32,843 nucleotides of DNA from an uncultured bacterium (GTDB taxonomy: Bacteria; Patescibacteriota; Minisyncoccia; Phycocordibacterales; UBA9973). The stretch lies in assembly GCA_903894955.1 (NCBI GenBank), contig CAITSA010000020.1, positions 1-32,843 of the forward strand. The letters are read 5' to 3'. The first letter of the stretch is position 1. The number at the start of each line of letters is the position of its first letter. A model generated the notes under the pieces. The model was not told the origin of the DNA and searched no databases. It was given only the letters and a program-made list of their open reading frames with translations. A program made the translations under genes and the position numbers. Below are positions 1 through 7,604 of the stretch, in pieces.

Positions 1-31
1 AAATAGCAAACTGCTGTCATGGTGAATAAGT

Positions 32-133
32 CCGTTGAAGATAAAAAACTCATCATATGAGGTTTGTCTTCAACGGCCATATATCGAAAGGTATATGGAG
101 GGCTCAAACCCTCACTTATATGATGAGTTTTTT
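32..133 (+). ncRNA. Pseudoknot-like structured leader ending in a T-run
   Basis: Seen directly: CCGTTGAAGA (32-41) is the exact complement of 67-76; AAAAAACTCATCATAT (43-58) is the exact complement of 118-133; CCATATATC/GGTATATGG (77-98) forms a 9-bp hairpin capped by a GAAA tetraloop; GAGGG/CCCTC (98-113) forms another. The first two helices cross, so the fold is a pseudoknot or a pair of alternative helices. The last arm ends in TTTTTT, as in an intrinsic terminator. It lies about 45 nt upstream of the exported-protein start, so it could be an attenuator for that gene or the 3' end of an RNA cut by the window edge. I do not recognise a known family. Confidence 0.55.
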
Positions 134-179
134 GTTTGCTCAGCATGTGAATTTATCAATTAGAAACAAAGAAAATTCC

Positions 180-1001
180 ATGAGAAAATATCTTACAGTT
201 TTACTTTTAACGATATTTATAATTCCATCAATTGCTTTAGCGAGTTGGTATAATCCTTTCTCATGGTTCAAAAAAACTGTTACATCTCCAGTAGTTCAAG
301 TTTCTGTTCCAATTTCAAATCAAATACTTCCAAAAAGTGCAGGCTGTCATTCAGACAAGGGTTTCAACTCGATAACTGGTGCGCCATGTGGATCTACTAC
401 TATTTCTACAATTACTACAAAACCTACACCAAAACAAAATACTACAACTACATCTACCTTAAAAACTACTTCTCCATCAGTTGTAGCAATAGATTCATTC
501 TTGGCTAATCCAACAGCAGAAAATTTGAAAACATTTTGTACTACAGCTAAAACATTGCCTGGCATAGGAGAGAAGAAAGTTTTTAATGATACGAGAACAG
601 ATTATGTAACAAAGAAAAACACTCTTTATGATGAAACTGATATCTGTGCTCTTGCTCTTGGTGAATACAAAACACCCTCTGGTTTTTTGGTTAACGTTTC
701 TTGGATTGCTTATAATCCATTAGACATTTTTGATTTTAATAATGCTAGTGAATCGGACAAAGTGAGAGCAGTTAAGATAACTTATAACAATTACTGGAAA
801 AGTTTAGCTAAATATAAATTGATAGGATTTAGATATTCTCCAAATAATGAAATTATAACTCCCAAACAAGATCTACAAAATGCGATCAATTCTAATAATA
901 ATTTTGGACTTCTTATTCATGAAAATAGATCAATTAGTCAAATGTTTGTTATACCTGAACAAGCATTATCAGAAGTTCGGTTGAAACTCATAAATAATTA
1001 A
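180..1001 (+). CDS. Exported protein with Thr-rich linker, unknown function
   Basis: I place the start at ATG 180, not 57. The product then begins with a clean Sec signal peptide (MRKYLTVLLLTIFIIPSIALA, then SWYNPFSWFKK), whereas codons 57-179 overlap the inverted-repeat leader. After the signal come a short aromatic-basic stretch, a motif GCHSDKGFNSITGAPC with two Cys bracketing a TG, a Thr/Lys linker, and a globular C-terminal half of about 160 residues that I cannot assign. The C-x(n)-TG-x(n)-C motif resembles one I associate with secreted Patescibacteria proteins (recalled, not searched). The SSB gene starts 4 nt downstream, so the two are probably cotranscribed. Function is unknown; it is likely envelope-attached or secreted. 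Confidence 0.7.
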   Translation: MRKYLTVLLLTIFIIPSIALASWYNPFSWFKKTVTSPVVQVSVPISNQILPKSAGCHSDKGFNSITGAPCGSTTISTITTKPTPKQNTTTTSTLKTTSPSVVAIDSFLANPTAENLKTFCTTAKTLPGIGEKKVFNDTRTDYVTKKNTLYDETDICALALGEYKTPSGFLVNVSWIAYNPLDIFDFNNASESDKVRAVKITYNNYWKSLAKYKLIGFRYSPNNEIITPKQDLQNAINSNNNFGLLIHENRSISQMFVIPEQALSEVRLKLINN

Positions 1002-1005
1002 AACT

Positions 1006-1512
1006 ATGGATATCAATTCAATTATTATCACTGGAACAATTAAAGAAATTACAGAAATAAAAACATTAAAAAATGGACAAAAATGTTGTTGGCTTAATGT
1101 TTTTACTGATGTTTCCTTTAAAAACAAAGATGGAAGTATAGGACACAACAAAGCAACTCATCGTGTCATTGTTTATGGTAAATATGCAGACGTGATTAAA
1201 GATAAGGCTAATATTGAACAAAAGATATCTATCAAAGGAAGACTTAAAACAAATGAATGGGAGTACAAAGGAATAGCTTTTGAAAGAACCTTTATTGTTT
1301 TAGAAAGTTTTAAGCTTTATAAGGTTAAAGAACCAGAAAATTACGAACAACAGGAGGAGCAAGATTCTGAACCCGATGTTGAAGAAGAGCTGAAATTTAA
1401 TGATGATCCTGATAGTGGCTTTATAGATGAGTACGATGATTATTCAGATAATTTTGATATAATGGAATATCTAGATGAAATGGATTGGCCTTATGAAAAT
1501 AGCGAGTCTTAA
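1006..1512 (+). CDS. ssb: Single-stranded DNA-binding protein (SSB) paralogue
   Basis: The product is 168 aa. The first ~110 residues have the SSB OB-fold pattern: an N-terminal strand (INSIIITGTI), a WLNVFTDVSF strand, HRVIVYGKYAD (cf. H/W-x-V-x-x-F/Y-G-K-x-A-E in SSBs), then ISIKGRLKTNEWEYKG. The tail is very acidic, as in SSBs that recruit partner proteins, but it ends DWPYENSES rather than the canonical DDIPF-type tip, so partner recruitment may differ. Its neighbours are an exported protein and an S49 protease, not rpsF/rpsR, which suggests an accessory SSB rather than the replication housekeeping copy. The short spacing (4 nt upstream, 8 nt downstream) indicates an operon. Confidence 0.75.
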   Translation: MDINSIIITGTIKEITEIKTLKNGQKCCWLNVFTDVSFKNKDGSIGHNKATHRVIVYGKYADVIKDKANIEQKISIKGRLKTNEWEYKGIAFERTFIVLESFKLYKVKEPENYEQQEEQDSEPDVEEELKFNDDPDSGFIDEYDDYSDNFDIMEYLDEMDWPYENSES

Positions 1513-1520
1513 AATATACT

Positions 1521-2432
1521 ATGAAAAAAATCTTCAACAAAATAAATGACAGATGGTTGAACTTCAGAAAGTGGAGTGATAATAATATTTTTGGCTATTT
1601 GATTGGCAATATTGTTAAACTTGTTTTTACGTTAGCGATTTTCATTTTAATTTTCTACTCTCTATTTATCATAGGACCATTCAAAGACAAAACATCATCG
1701 GATTCCTCCATAAGTGATTCTTCTACACAAGATCCTAATTGTAATGTTGCAGGGATAAATTTACATGGATCACTAGTTACTTATATTCCAAATCATGCTG
1801 ATAACGATACTGATTTTAATTATGATTCTGTTTCCAGTGAGAACATTCTGGGAGCTATTAAAAGTGCTAATGATAACCCTAATATTAAATCAATAATACT
1901 AGAAGTCGATTCTGGGGGAGGTTCACCCACGGCAGGAGAAGAGATTGCTAACGCTGTAAAGGGCAGTGGAAAGCCTGTAGTGGCATTAATAAGAGAGGTT
2001 GGGGCATCTGCTTCATATTGGGCTATAAGTAGTGCTAGTAAGATATTTGCATCTAGAAATTCTAATGTTGGCAGTATTGGTGTTACTAGTTCTTATTTAA
2101 GTAATGTACAAAAGAATACTAAAGATGGTCTCGTGTATGAACAGCTTAGTGTTGGAAAATACAAAGATTCTGGAAGTGCCAATAAACCTTTAACACAAGA
2201 AGAGAGAAACCTATTTATGAGAGACAATCTAATCATTTACCAGAACTTCATTGAAGCTGTATCTACAAACAGGAATCTACCAATAGAGAAAGTTAAAAGT
2301 TTCTCAGATGGATCAACAGTGCTTGGATCTACCGCTTTGAAATTAGGCTTGATTGATGAAATCGGAGGATTGCCAGAAGTTGAACAGTATCTTAGTAAAA
2401 AGATCAATGAGAAACCTGATATTTGCTGGTAA
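1521..2432 (+). CDS. sppA: S49 family signal peptide peptidase-like serine protease (SppA-type)
   Basis: The product is 303 aa with one N-terminal membrane helix at about residues 30-52 and the catalytic domain outside. Family features are visible: LEVDSGGGSPTAGEEI, the nucleophile region GASASYW (Ser163 aligns with the Ser of ASGGYY in SppA) and GKYKDSGSANKPLTQEE (Lys215 matches the catalytic Lys of the GxxKDxGS motif in Bacillus-type short SppA). This is a Ser-Lys dyad protease expected to clear signal peptides or membrane fragments. The ASAS variant replaces the usual ASGG, a mild oddity. It follows ssb by 8 nt and overlaps the longest reading of the next ORF by 10 nt. The assignment to S49 is secure; the in vivo substrate is not known. 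Confidence 0.85.
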   Translation: MKKIFNKINDRWLNFRKWSDNNIFGYLIGNIVKLVFTLAIFILIFYSLFIIGPFKDKTSSDSSISDSSTQDPNCNVAGINLHGSLVTYIPNHADNDTDFNYDSVSSENILGAIKSANDNPNIKSIILEVDSGGGSPTAGEEIANAVKGSGKPVVALIREVGASASYWAISSASKIFASRNSNVGSIGVTSSYLSNVQKNTKDGLVYEQLSVGKYKDSGSANKPLTQEERNLFMRDNLIIYQNFIEAVSTNRNLPIEKVKSFSDGSTVLGSTALKLGLIDEIGGLPEVEQYLSKKINEKPDICW

Positions 2433-2464
2433 AAGGAACATCTCAGTATATTTTGGTACTAGCA

Positions 2465-2470
2465 TATAAT
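2465..2470 (+). promoter_or_regulatory. -10 box 6 nt before the zinc-ribbon gene
   Basis: TATAAT is followed by ATAGGT and then ATG at 2477, with no Shine-Dalgarno. With transcription starting about 7 nt after the -10 box, the mRNA would begin at the start codon (leaderless). This is also the main reason for choosing ATG 2477 over the ORF-track start at 2423. Confidence 0.5.
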
Positions 2471-2476
2471 ATAGGT

Positions 2477-3034
2477 ATGCAAACATTAATAGAAGACTCA
2501 TTTATTTTAAGCACCAATTTACTCAAAAAAGACCTTCGCAAGGCACGAGACAGAGAGTCAACGGAAGGAACTTTAAATATAATTTACGACAATAAGCCAT
2601 CTATACTCGACTACAAGGTTGAATATTCTGGAGAAGAGACATATCTTGATGTATTTTTTGATATAGAACCACAAAGAATCCTGTTGTCTGAATACGAGCT
2701 TACTTTTGGAACACGAACATATCTAACTTGTGGCTGTGGCACTAGAACCAATGCTTTATACCTTAAGCTAGGATTTTTTGCCTGTAGAAAGTGCCAAAAA
2801 CTCAATTATCGTTCTACTACCATAAATTCCAAGAGTGAACATGGCAGATTTCTGTATCAACAAAGCAAAAGGTTAAAACTTATGGATATGCGAGAAAGTA
2901 TTGGACGAATTTTCTACAAGTCTAAATACACCAAGCGTTTTATGCGCTGGTTAAAGCTATGTGATCAATCTGGGCTGTTTAAGGAAGTAAAAAGTGCCAA
3001 TGATTTGATGATAGCTATAGACAATAGTAAATAG
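2477..3034 (+). CDS. Zinc-ribbon protein of unknown function
   Basis: Chosen start is ATG 2477 (MQTLIED), 6 nt after a TATAAT box; the upstream ORF-track start overlaps the protease gene. The product is 185 aa. The centre holds a CxC...CxxC zinc ribbon (TCGCGTRTNALYLKLGFFACRKCQKLNY). The pattern L-Y-x(4)-F-A-C-R-x-C-x-x-L-x-Y matches, from memory, a group of uncharacterised zinc-ribbon proteins common in bacterial mobile elements. The C-terminal third is basic and probably helical, consistent with nucleic acid binding, but no function can be assigned. It is the last gene of the first + block and is followed by a 700-nt gene-free stretch. Confidence 0.65.
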   Translation: MQTLIEDSFILSTNLLKKDLRKARDRESTEGTLNIIYDNKPSILDYKVEYSGEETYLDVFFDIEPQRILLSEYELTFGTRTYLTCGCGTRTNALYLKLGFFACRKCQKLNYRSTTINSKSEHGRFLYQQSKRLKLMDMRESIGRIFYKSKYTKRFMRWLKLCDQSGLFKEVKSANDLMIAIDNSK

Positions 3035-3183
3035 ATTTAGACGAATGCAGTATATTACTTGTTTATTTCAGTAGCTATCTGGTTGTTTTTGAATTCTACA
3101 AAATTGGTAAAATACCTATATTTTAAAGCATATTTATACTATTTATGTTATTTTAAAATATTTACTAAAATAAAAAGGGACTT

Positions 3184-3192
3184 TGGTATAAT
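3184..3192 (+). promoter_or_regulatory. Extended -10 promoter for the downstream structured RNA
   Basis: TGGTATAAT is a perfect extended -10 element (TGn-TATAAT). The nearest -35-like hexamer, TTTACT at 3161-3166, is 20 bp away, so the extended -10 would carry recognition. It points into a long stretch with no open reading frame, and predicts transcription starting near 3199. Confidence 0.55.
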
Positions 3193-3198
3193 TAAGGT

Positions 3199-3530
3199 AC
3201 TTATAGATATATAAGTAAGCTTGAGAAGGTAAAGGTAGCTAACCTATGTGCCTCCTTCTGACAATTAAATCATAGGATAATTGATGTCCTCTAATGAGTG
3301 ATAACAATCTTGAAGAAACCTAACGCAGTATCGTGGCTGACTCTTCTCGTAAGATGCCCCTAACAAACAACTTGAAAATTAAAGTTCAAAGCTGGGAAAC
3401 ACATAACATCGATACAGTATCCTCCTATAGAAACAAGAAAGGAAATAAGGATATGAGACCCGAGACTGTTAAATAAAAACAGCTTTATGACCTCATTTCT
3501 GCTGAAATGAGGGATATCCTTTTAGAATAC
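3199..3530 (+). ncRNA. Probable structured non-coding RNA (~330 nt), no recognised family
   Basis: The stretch lies between an extended -10 promoter and a terminator and has no credible ORF. Paired arms read directly: AGAAGG 3224-3229 with 3254-3259; CAATTA 3262-3267 with 3278-3283; ATCTT+GAAGA 3307-3316 with TCTTC 3342-3346 and AAGAT 3351-3355; TTGAA 3372-3376 with 3385-3389; and a crossing helix GTATCG 3328-3333 with CGATAC 3410-3415 (pseudoknot). The 3' domain is a three-way junction closed by AAGGATAT/ATATCCTT (3447-3454/3514-3521), enclosing a CTGTT/AACAG hairpin and a 9-bp CCTCATTTC/GAAATGAGG hairpin, then TTTT. I saw no tmRNA, RNase P, SRP, 6S, group I or group II signature. Alternatives are a divergent tmRNA or another known RNA too diverged to recognise by eye. 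Confidence 0.5.
3491..3523 (+). terminator. Hairpin terminator of the structured RNA
   Basis: CCTCATTTC-TGCT-GAAATGAGG (3491-3512) is a perfect 9-bp hairpin. It sits inside the outer helix that closes at ATATCCTT and is followed by a short T-run (3520-3523). The T-run is weak, so termination may need the whole three-way junction. Confidence 0.5.
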
Positions 3531-3578
3531 TTTCAAACAGCTTATTTGAATATGAAACAAGTAAACGGCAAATGCGAG

Positions 3579-3690
3579 ATTTGAAGTTCCAAGTTACGAA
3601 TATTGAATAAATTATTAGTAGTTTGAAACTTCAAATTGTAGTTATTCGAGAAACGTAACTCGTAGTTGCGTAGTTCTGTAACTTATAGTT
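3579..3690. repeat. Palindrome-rich intergenic patch
   Basis: ATTTGAAGTT (3579-3588) is the exact complement of 3627-3636; AGTTACG (3592-3598) complements CGTAACT (3654-3660); CGAATA (3597-3602) complements TATTCG (3643-3648); and CGTAGTT is repeated in tandem at 3661 and 3669. The helices cross one another. The style of TTGAA/TTCAA/CGTAA words resembles dispersed intergenic palindromes; I saw no coding potential. It could also be the 3' continuation of the preceding RNA. Confidence 0.4.
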
Positions 3691-3743
3691 TTGAATAAGA
3701 AATAACGATATAGTAAGTTTATTAATTTTACCCTTTTTCTGCC

Positions 3744-4037
3744 TCAATTAGAACGATTTCTATACGTATCATATGGATCATCATTAGTATACGTAATCGT
3801 TACACTTATATATTTATCCTTTTTAAATTTTTGATCTTTATACCAAGGAAAATCTTTATACTCTTTATTATCTGTATGATAATGCCAAGCATTAATTGCC
3901 TCATAAACAATTTGTTTAGCAACTATTTTCTCGAATATGCTTGTTTTTTTATTATGTTTCTTATCTACATAAGTAGTTACAATGTATTTAGGCTTTGCAA
4001 CCTTTAAAGATAGTTTTGCTTTTACTTTAGTTTTCAT
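3744..4037 (-). CDS. Small basic protein of unknown function
   Basis: The product is 97 aa, rich in Lys, Tyr and His, and starts MKTKVKAKLSLKVAKPKYIVTTYVD. It has no signal peptide, no membrane segment and no motif I recognise. The pattern of short beta-like stretches (KYIVTTYV, KYISVTITYTNDD) around a helical centre suggests a small alpha/beta fold. It lies downstream of and codirectional with the restriction-modification pair (34 nt gap), so it may be an accessory of that system, but position is the only support. Codon use matches the neighbourhood. Confidence 0.5.
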   Translation of the reverse strand: MKTKVKAKLSLKVAKPKYIVTTYVDKKHNKKTSIFEKIVAKQIVYEAINAWHYHTDNKEYKDFPWYKDQKFKKDKYISVTITYTNDDPYDTYRNRSN

Positions 4038-4071
4038 ATTTTAAATGTTATTTAATAATATATTTATGTTA

Positions 4072-4845
4072 TCATTTAAACAACTCAACGGGATTGATTT
4101 TGAACTGCAACATTTTAGCACTTTCACGACCACCATCTCCCCCCTTTCTTTGCATTCCTATTTTGCCAATTTTTAAACTACCTTCTCGCGTTATACGGAT
4201 ATCTCCAGAACCAAAAACATTCATTACATGATTTATAGATTTTAGAACCCATTTGCTTTCACCATTCAATTTTAAAACAACTAAAGTCCAATCAGCAGAA
4301 AATTCACCCCGTCCTTTTAATAAATCTGAAACAATCAAGATTTTGTTTTCTTTAACAAATTTTACAAGTTTATCTTGATCGGATTGATCCATTTCGTCTA
4401 AAAACATTCTTCTGGAATCTCTTAAGTCTTTTTTTGTTGGCTTAATTTCTCCTGTAAATAGTTTTAATATTTGTGTTATGTCTTTTGGAATATTCCAAAG
4501 CTCAACATATTTATCAATCTTTCTTTTATCTATTTGATTGAAACCTTGTGGATTACTTACAAGTTTTACTTGCAAATTCTGCACATCTTCTTGCGATTTT
4601 AGTTTTATAACAATAGTTATTCTTACTTGTATATCTGCCTTATATTGTCCCCTAACCTTTGATGCTTTTACATATTCGATATCATCAATTTTATAACTCA
4701 TTTCAGCTAACCATTCTTGGGCAATCTTATCACTTTCCCAATTATTGAAACGATCAATAACATCTTGTTCGTTACTAAATCCAGCCTTAGCGGTTTTAGA
4801 GCCAAGAGCTATCATTTCTTTTAAATTTTTCTTTTTATTTTTCAT
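4072..4845 (-). CDS. Putative type II restriction endonuclease paired with the C5 methyltransferase
   Basis: The product is 257 aa and overlaps the methyltransferase gene by 11 nt, so translation is coupled. I assign it as the endonuclease from this pairing and from a plausible PD-(D/E)xK-like core: an Asp in GQYKADIQV followed by LQVKLVSN, giving D-x(n)-QxK with Gln in place of the usual Glu/Asp. Further conserved-looking blocks are NPQGFNQIDKRKIDKY, FTGE, KGRGEFSADW and the C-terminal IGMQRKGGDGGRESAKMLQF, which I recall from REBASE-type endonucleases sold with 5mC methylases, without being able to name the prototype or the recognition site. The length is typical for a type IIP enzyme. It would cut unmethylated foreign DNA in the cytoplasm. 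Confidence 0.7.
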   Translation of the reverse strand: MKNKKKNLKEMIALGSKTAKAGFSNEQDVIDRFNNWESDKIAQEWLAEMSYKIDDIEYVKASKVRGQYKADIQVRITIVIKLKSQEDVQNLQVKLVSNPQGFNQIDKRKIDKYVELWNIPKDITQILKLFTGEIKPTKKDLRDSRRMFLDEMDQSDQDKLVKFVKENKILIVSDLLKGRGEFSADWTLVVLKLNGESKWVLKSINHVMNVFGSGDIRITREGSLKIGKIGMQRKGGDGGRESAKMLQFKINPVELFK

Positions 4846-5833
4846 ATTTTTCTAATGTTTTAAATAATTCTCTTGCGATTGCTTCAATCGTATTCACGGT
4901 CATGGCGTTTCCCGCTTGTTTTAATAAATTTATTTCTTCTATTACTCCATCAACCTTTTTTGCCAATTTTTTAGGGAATCCTTGAAGCAACAACGATTCA
5001 TAGCCAGACAACTTTCTAAACTTACCATTTCTAACATAGAGAATACCATGTCTGCCCACTCTTAAGGTTGGCACCTTATTATCATATACTCGTAAATCAG
5101 ATTGTCTTGTATCTATAACCAGATAATCTCTCTTTAAGAATCCTTTTAGATCATATCTTCCATGATTATATGTATTCTTTAAATATCTCAAAAATGTTTC
5201 GTAAGATTCTTTCTTATCATCAAATTCAAGTTCTTTCTCATCAATTAAATAATCTTTTACGTTTGCTCTTGGTTGTTTGTCTGGGAAATGGAACTCAAAG
5301 TCATTTGGTATTAAATCCTTTCTGATTCCAATGAAGTAAACTCTTTCTCTCATTTGTGGTACTCCGTAATCAATACTGTTTAAAACTTGGTGAAATACTT
5401 TATATCCAGCTTTGTCTAGCTCTTTTAATATAACTTTTAGCGAGTTTCCATTATCATGATTTGTTAGTCCTTTCACGTTTTCCAAGATAAAATATTTAAG
5501 GTTTTTATCAAGCATTATCTTTATCAAGCCATAGATAATTTGGCCTCTTTTATCTTGCATTCCTTTCCTTTGTCCAATAACAGAAAAAGACTGACAAGGG
5601 AAACCAGCAATCATCATGTCAAAATTAGGTAATTTATCTGTATTAATATTCATCAAATCACCATAATTTGTTTCTTCTTCACCAAAAAACTTTCTATATG
5701 TTATTTCTGCTTGTCTATCTATCTCAGAAAAACCAACACAAGCCATTCCGTTGTTTTCAAGCCCAAGACGTCCTGCTCCAATGCCAGAACAGAAATCAAT
5801 AAATTTTAGGTTTTTTGTTTGTGTTTTAAGCAT
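4835..5833 (-). CDS. Type II C5-cytosine DNA methyltransferase
   Basis: The product is 332 aa, a full-length single-chain m5C methylase. The motifs appear in order: motif I FIDFCSGIGAGRLGL (SAM binding, residues 11-25); motif IV GFPCQSFS with catalytic Cys80; motif VI ENV at 118-120; motif VIII QMRERVYF around 160-167; a target-recognition segment of about 80 residues; motif IX VPTLRVGRHG; motif X QAGNAMTVN near the C-terminus. It methylates cytosine at the site its partner cuts and so protects host DNA. It is transcribed first, before the endonuclease, which is the safe order for establishing a new R-M system. Specificity cannot be read from the TRD. A TATACA/TAGAAT-like -10 lies just upstream of the start. 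Confidence 0.93.
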   Translation of the reverse strand: MLKTQTKNLKFIDFCSGIGAGRLGLENNGMACVGFSEIDRQAEITYRKFFGEEETNYGDLMNINTDKLPNFDMMIAGFPCQSFSVIGQRKGMQDKRGQIIYGLIKIMLDKNLKYFILENVKGLTNHDNGNSLKVILKELDKAGYKVFHQVLNSIDYGVPQMRERVYFIGIRKDLIPNDFEFHFPDKQPRANVKDYLIDEKELEFDDKKESYETFLRYLKNTYNHGRYDLKGFLKRDYLVIDTRQSDLRVYDNKVPTLRVGRHGILYVRNGKFRKLSGYESLLLQGFPKKLAKKVDGVIEEINLLKQAGNAMTVNTIEAIARELFKTLEKYEK

Positions 5834-5897
5834 ATTATGTATATTCTAACATTTTTAGTTTAGTTTTTAAAACATTTTTTGTGCTTATTTTTTTTAA

Positions 5898-7598
5898 TTA
5901 ATACACTTCTTGCTGATAACATTTCTCACAGTAGACAATCTCTGGTTGATCTGGTGCATAGCTGGTTTCAAATTCATTTTTACATCCCTCATTCATACAA
6001 GTACGATGATATAGTTTTGGTTTATTGATAAATTTATAACGATCTAAAAATCGACAGTTATGACATTTGTGAGGTAACGGCAAGCCAATACGCTTATAGA
6101 ATTGTAATTCAATAGAAACTATTCTATAAGCATGCTTACATGTCTCACAAGCAATAATTTCCTTAACAATATCGTCTGATACATCATTAATCAAATCAGG
6201 TAAATCTGCACCCTGAATTGTAGTCTGAAACTCTCGTGCATTTGTTTCTCTCCAAATAAATCCTTTTTCTTTTGCCTGTTCTTTATTTAATGGGACATAA
6301 TCCTGTGCCAGACTTTCATTATATGCGAGAGGTGAAAATTCAGATGGAAAAAATTCTCCATATTTATATTCTCTACCTAGTGAGTCAACATATGGCATCT
6401 CATCCATGTGCTTTATAATCTTTTCTTTCAACTCAAAGTATTCTTCTTTTGAATATTGTTTATTAAAAATACAATATTGCTTCTTTTTTAATCCCACACA
6501 ACCAAAGCAGTCAGACGATCCTATGCAATAACCACAGTACTCTAAATCACGTGATTCAGCCCAACAATTAAAACAATATTTGAGGTTATATGCACCTTCG
6601 CCACAGGTAGCACATTCATAAGCGTTTTCAACTCCCATAAAAAGCTGAACACTATCATATGAATTAGCTGCCTTGAGGGCAACAATCTGAATATAACGCA
6701 TATTTTCACCTTCTTGAATTGAAACAGAATCGCGAACATTTTTTGAATCACTAATTCGTTCACCCGTGCAATTGAGATTTCGTATGCCGTGATAATATTT
6801 TACTGGAAATTTCTGCCAAAATTCTAAAGCTTTAAGTTGTAGTTTTTTAGTTGATTCATAAGATTCAAGACTTAGTTCAGATAATTTTTTTTCATATTCT
6901 TCTTTTGACAATGGTTCATTAAAAAAATAATTAGACTTTCCTCTTAAATTTACGCATCCAAAACAATTCGTGCACCCACGAAGTCCTTTACTAAACCAAA
7001 CATCTACACAACTTTCACAATCTAGAGAATAAAAAGTTCTATATGATTTATAAACCATAACATCCTCATAACATAGTTCGTCTTCTATTACTTCGTGAGA
7101 ATCAAGGGTATTTTTGATATTAGTCGCCTTAACTAAATATGCTGAATCTTCAACAAAATCTGAATCAAAACATAAATATGCATTACGAAGTCTTCCAGCT
7201 TCATTGCAATAATCTGCATTAACCATAAAACCTTCGGATGATTTTGCTGGCAGTGGAACATGAGATAACAAATCATAAAATTGCTTAAAAAATGATTTTG
7301 AGAAATCATAATCTATTCCGTATTCCAAAGAATCCCATTCGTCTCCATGCCAGTAATTATTTTCATATGTATTTAGGTTAGCCTCAGCAGGAAAACCAGA
7401 AAAGGAATCTTTTCCAGTAAGTGCATCTTTTCTGCGAAATAGATTGCGTTCATTTCTCCACACAAGACGACGAACCATCCTGCAATCAGGACACCATGTA
7501 GGTATTGATACCTTCATTTTCTCATAAAACCCAAAATCATCTGGCTCTATAGTGAAGTCTTGTTTACAGTTCTGGCATTGTTTAGTTTCTGATTCCAT
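5898..7598 (-). CDS. Cys-rich multi-zinc-ribbon protein of Patescibacteria type
   Basis: The product is 566 aa. It opens with a CxxC zinc ribbon (QCQNCKQDFTIEPDDFGFYEK ... TWCPDCRMVRRLVWRNERNL), then a FFKQFYDLLSHVPLP block, then a long array of Cys/aromatic repeats (ENAYLCF, CESCVDVW, CTNCFGCVNLRGKSNYFFN, CATCGEGAYNLKYCFNCW, CFGCVGLKKKQYCIFN) and two C-terminal CxxC ribbons. I recall this architecture as a frequent uncharacterised family in CPR genomes; this comes from memory, not a search. The periodic Cys pattern suggests a solenoid-like metal-binding protein. There is no signal peptide, so it is probably cytoplasmic. The start is fixed by TATAAT-CCACTG-ATG just upstream (leaderless). Its role beside defence genes is unknown. 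Confidence 0.75.
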   Translation of the reverse strand: MESETKQCQNCKQDFTIEPDDFGFYEKMKVSIPTWCPDCRMVRRLVWRNERNLFRRKDALTGKDSFSGFPAEANLNTYENNYWHGDEWDSLEYGIDYDFSKSFFKQFYDLLSHVPLPAKSSEGFMVNADYCNEAGRLRNAYLCFDSDFVEDSAYLVKATNIKNTLDSHEVIEDELCYEDVMVYKSYRTFYSLDCESCVDVWFSKGLRGCTNCFGCVNLRGKSNYFFNEPLSKEEYEKKLSELSLESYESTKKLQLKALEFWQKFPVKYYHGIRNLNCTGERISDSKNVRDSVSIQEGENMRYIQIVALKAANSYDSVQLFMGVENAYECATCGEGAYNLKYCFNCWAESRDLEYCGYCIGSSDCFGCVGLKKKQYCIFNKQYSKEEYFELKEKIIKHMDEMPYVDSLGREYKYGEFFPSEFSPLAYNESLAQDYVPLNKEQAKEKGFIWRETNAREFQTTIQGADLPDLINDVSDDIVKEIIACETCKHAYRIVSIELQFYKRIGLPLPHKCHNCRFLDRYKFINKPKLYHRTCMNEGCKNEFETSYAPDQPEIVYCEKCYQQEVY

Positions 7599-7604
7599 CA
7601 GTGG

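Noticed and set aside
57-179. Upstream extension of the first exported protein (track start at 57)
   Set aside because: It overlaps the self-complementary leader, and ATG 180 gives a perfect signal peptide.
3199-3530. tmRNA, RNase P RNA or self-splicing intron as identity of the structured RNA
   Set aside because: I found no TTCGA T-loop or tag peptide, no GAAAGTCC/ACAGAA RNase P blocks, no group I P7 core and no group II domain V. A diverged member cannot be excluded by eye.
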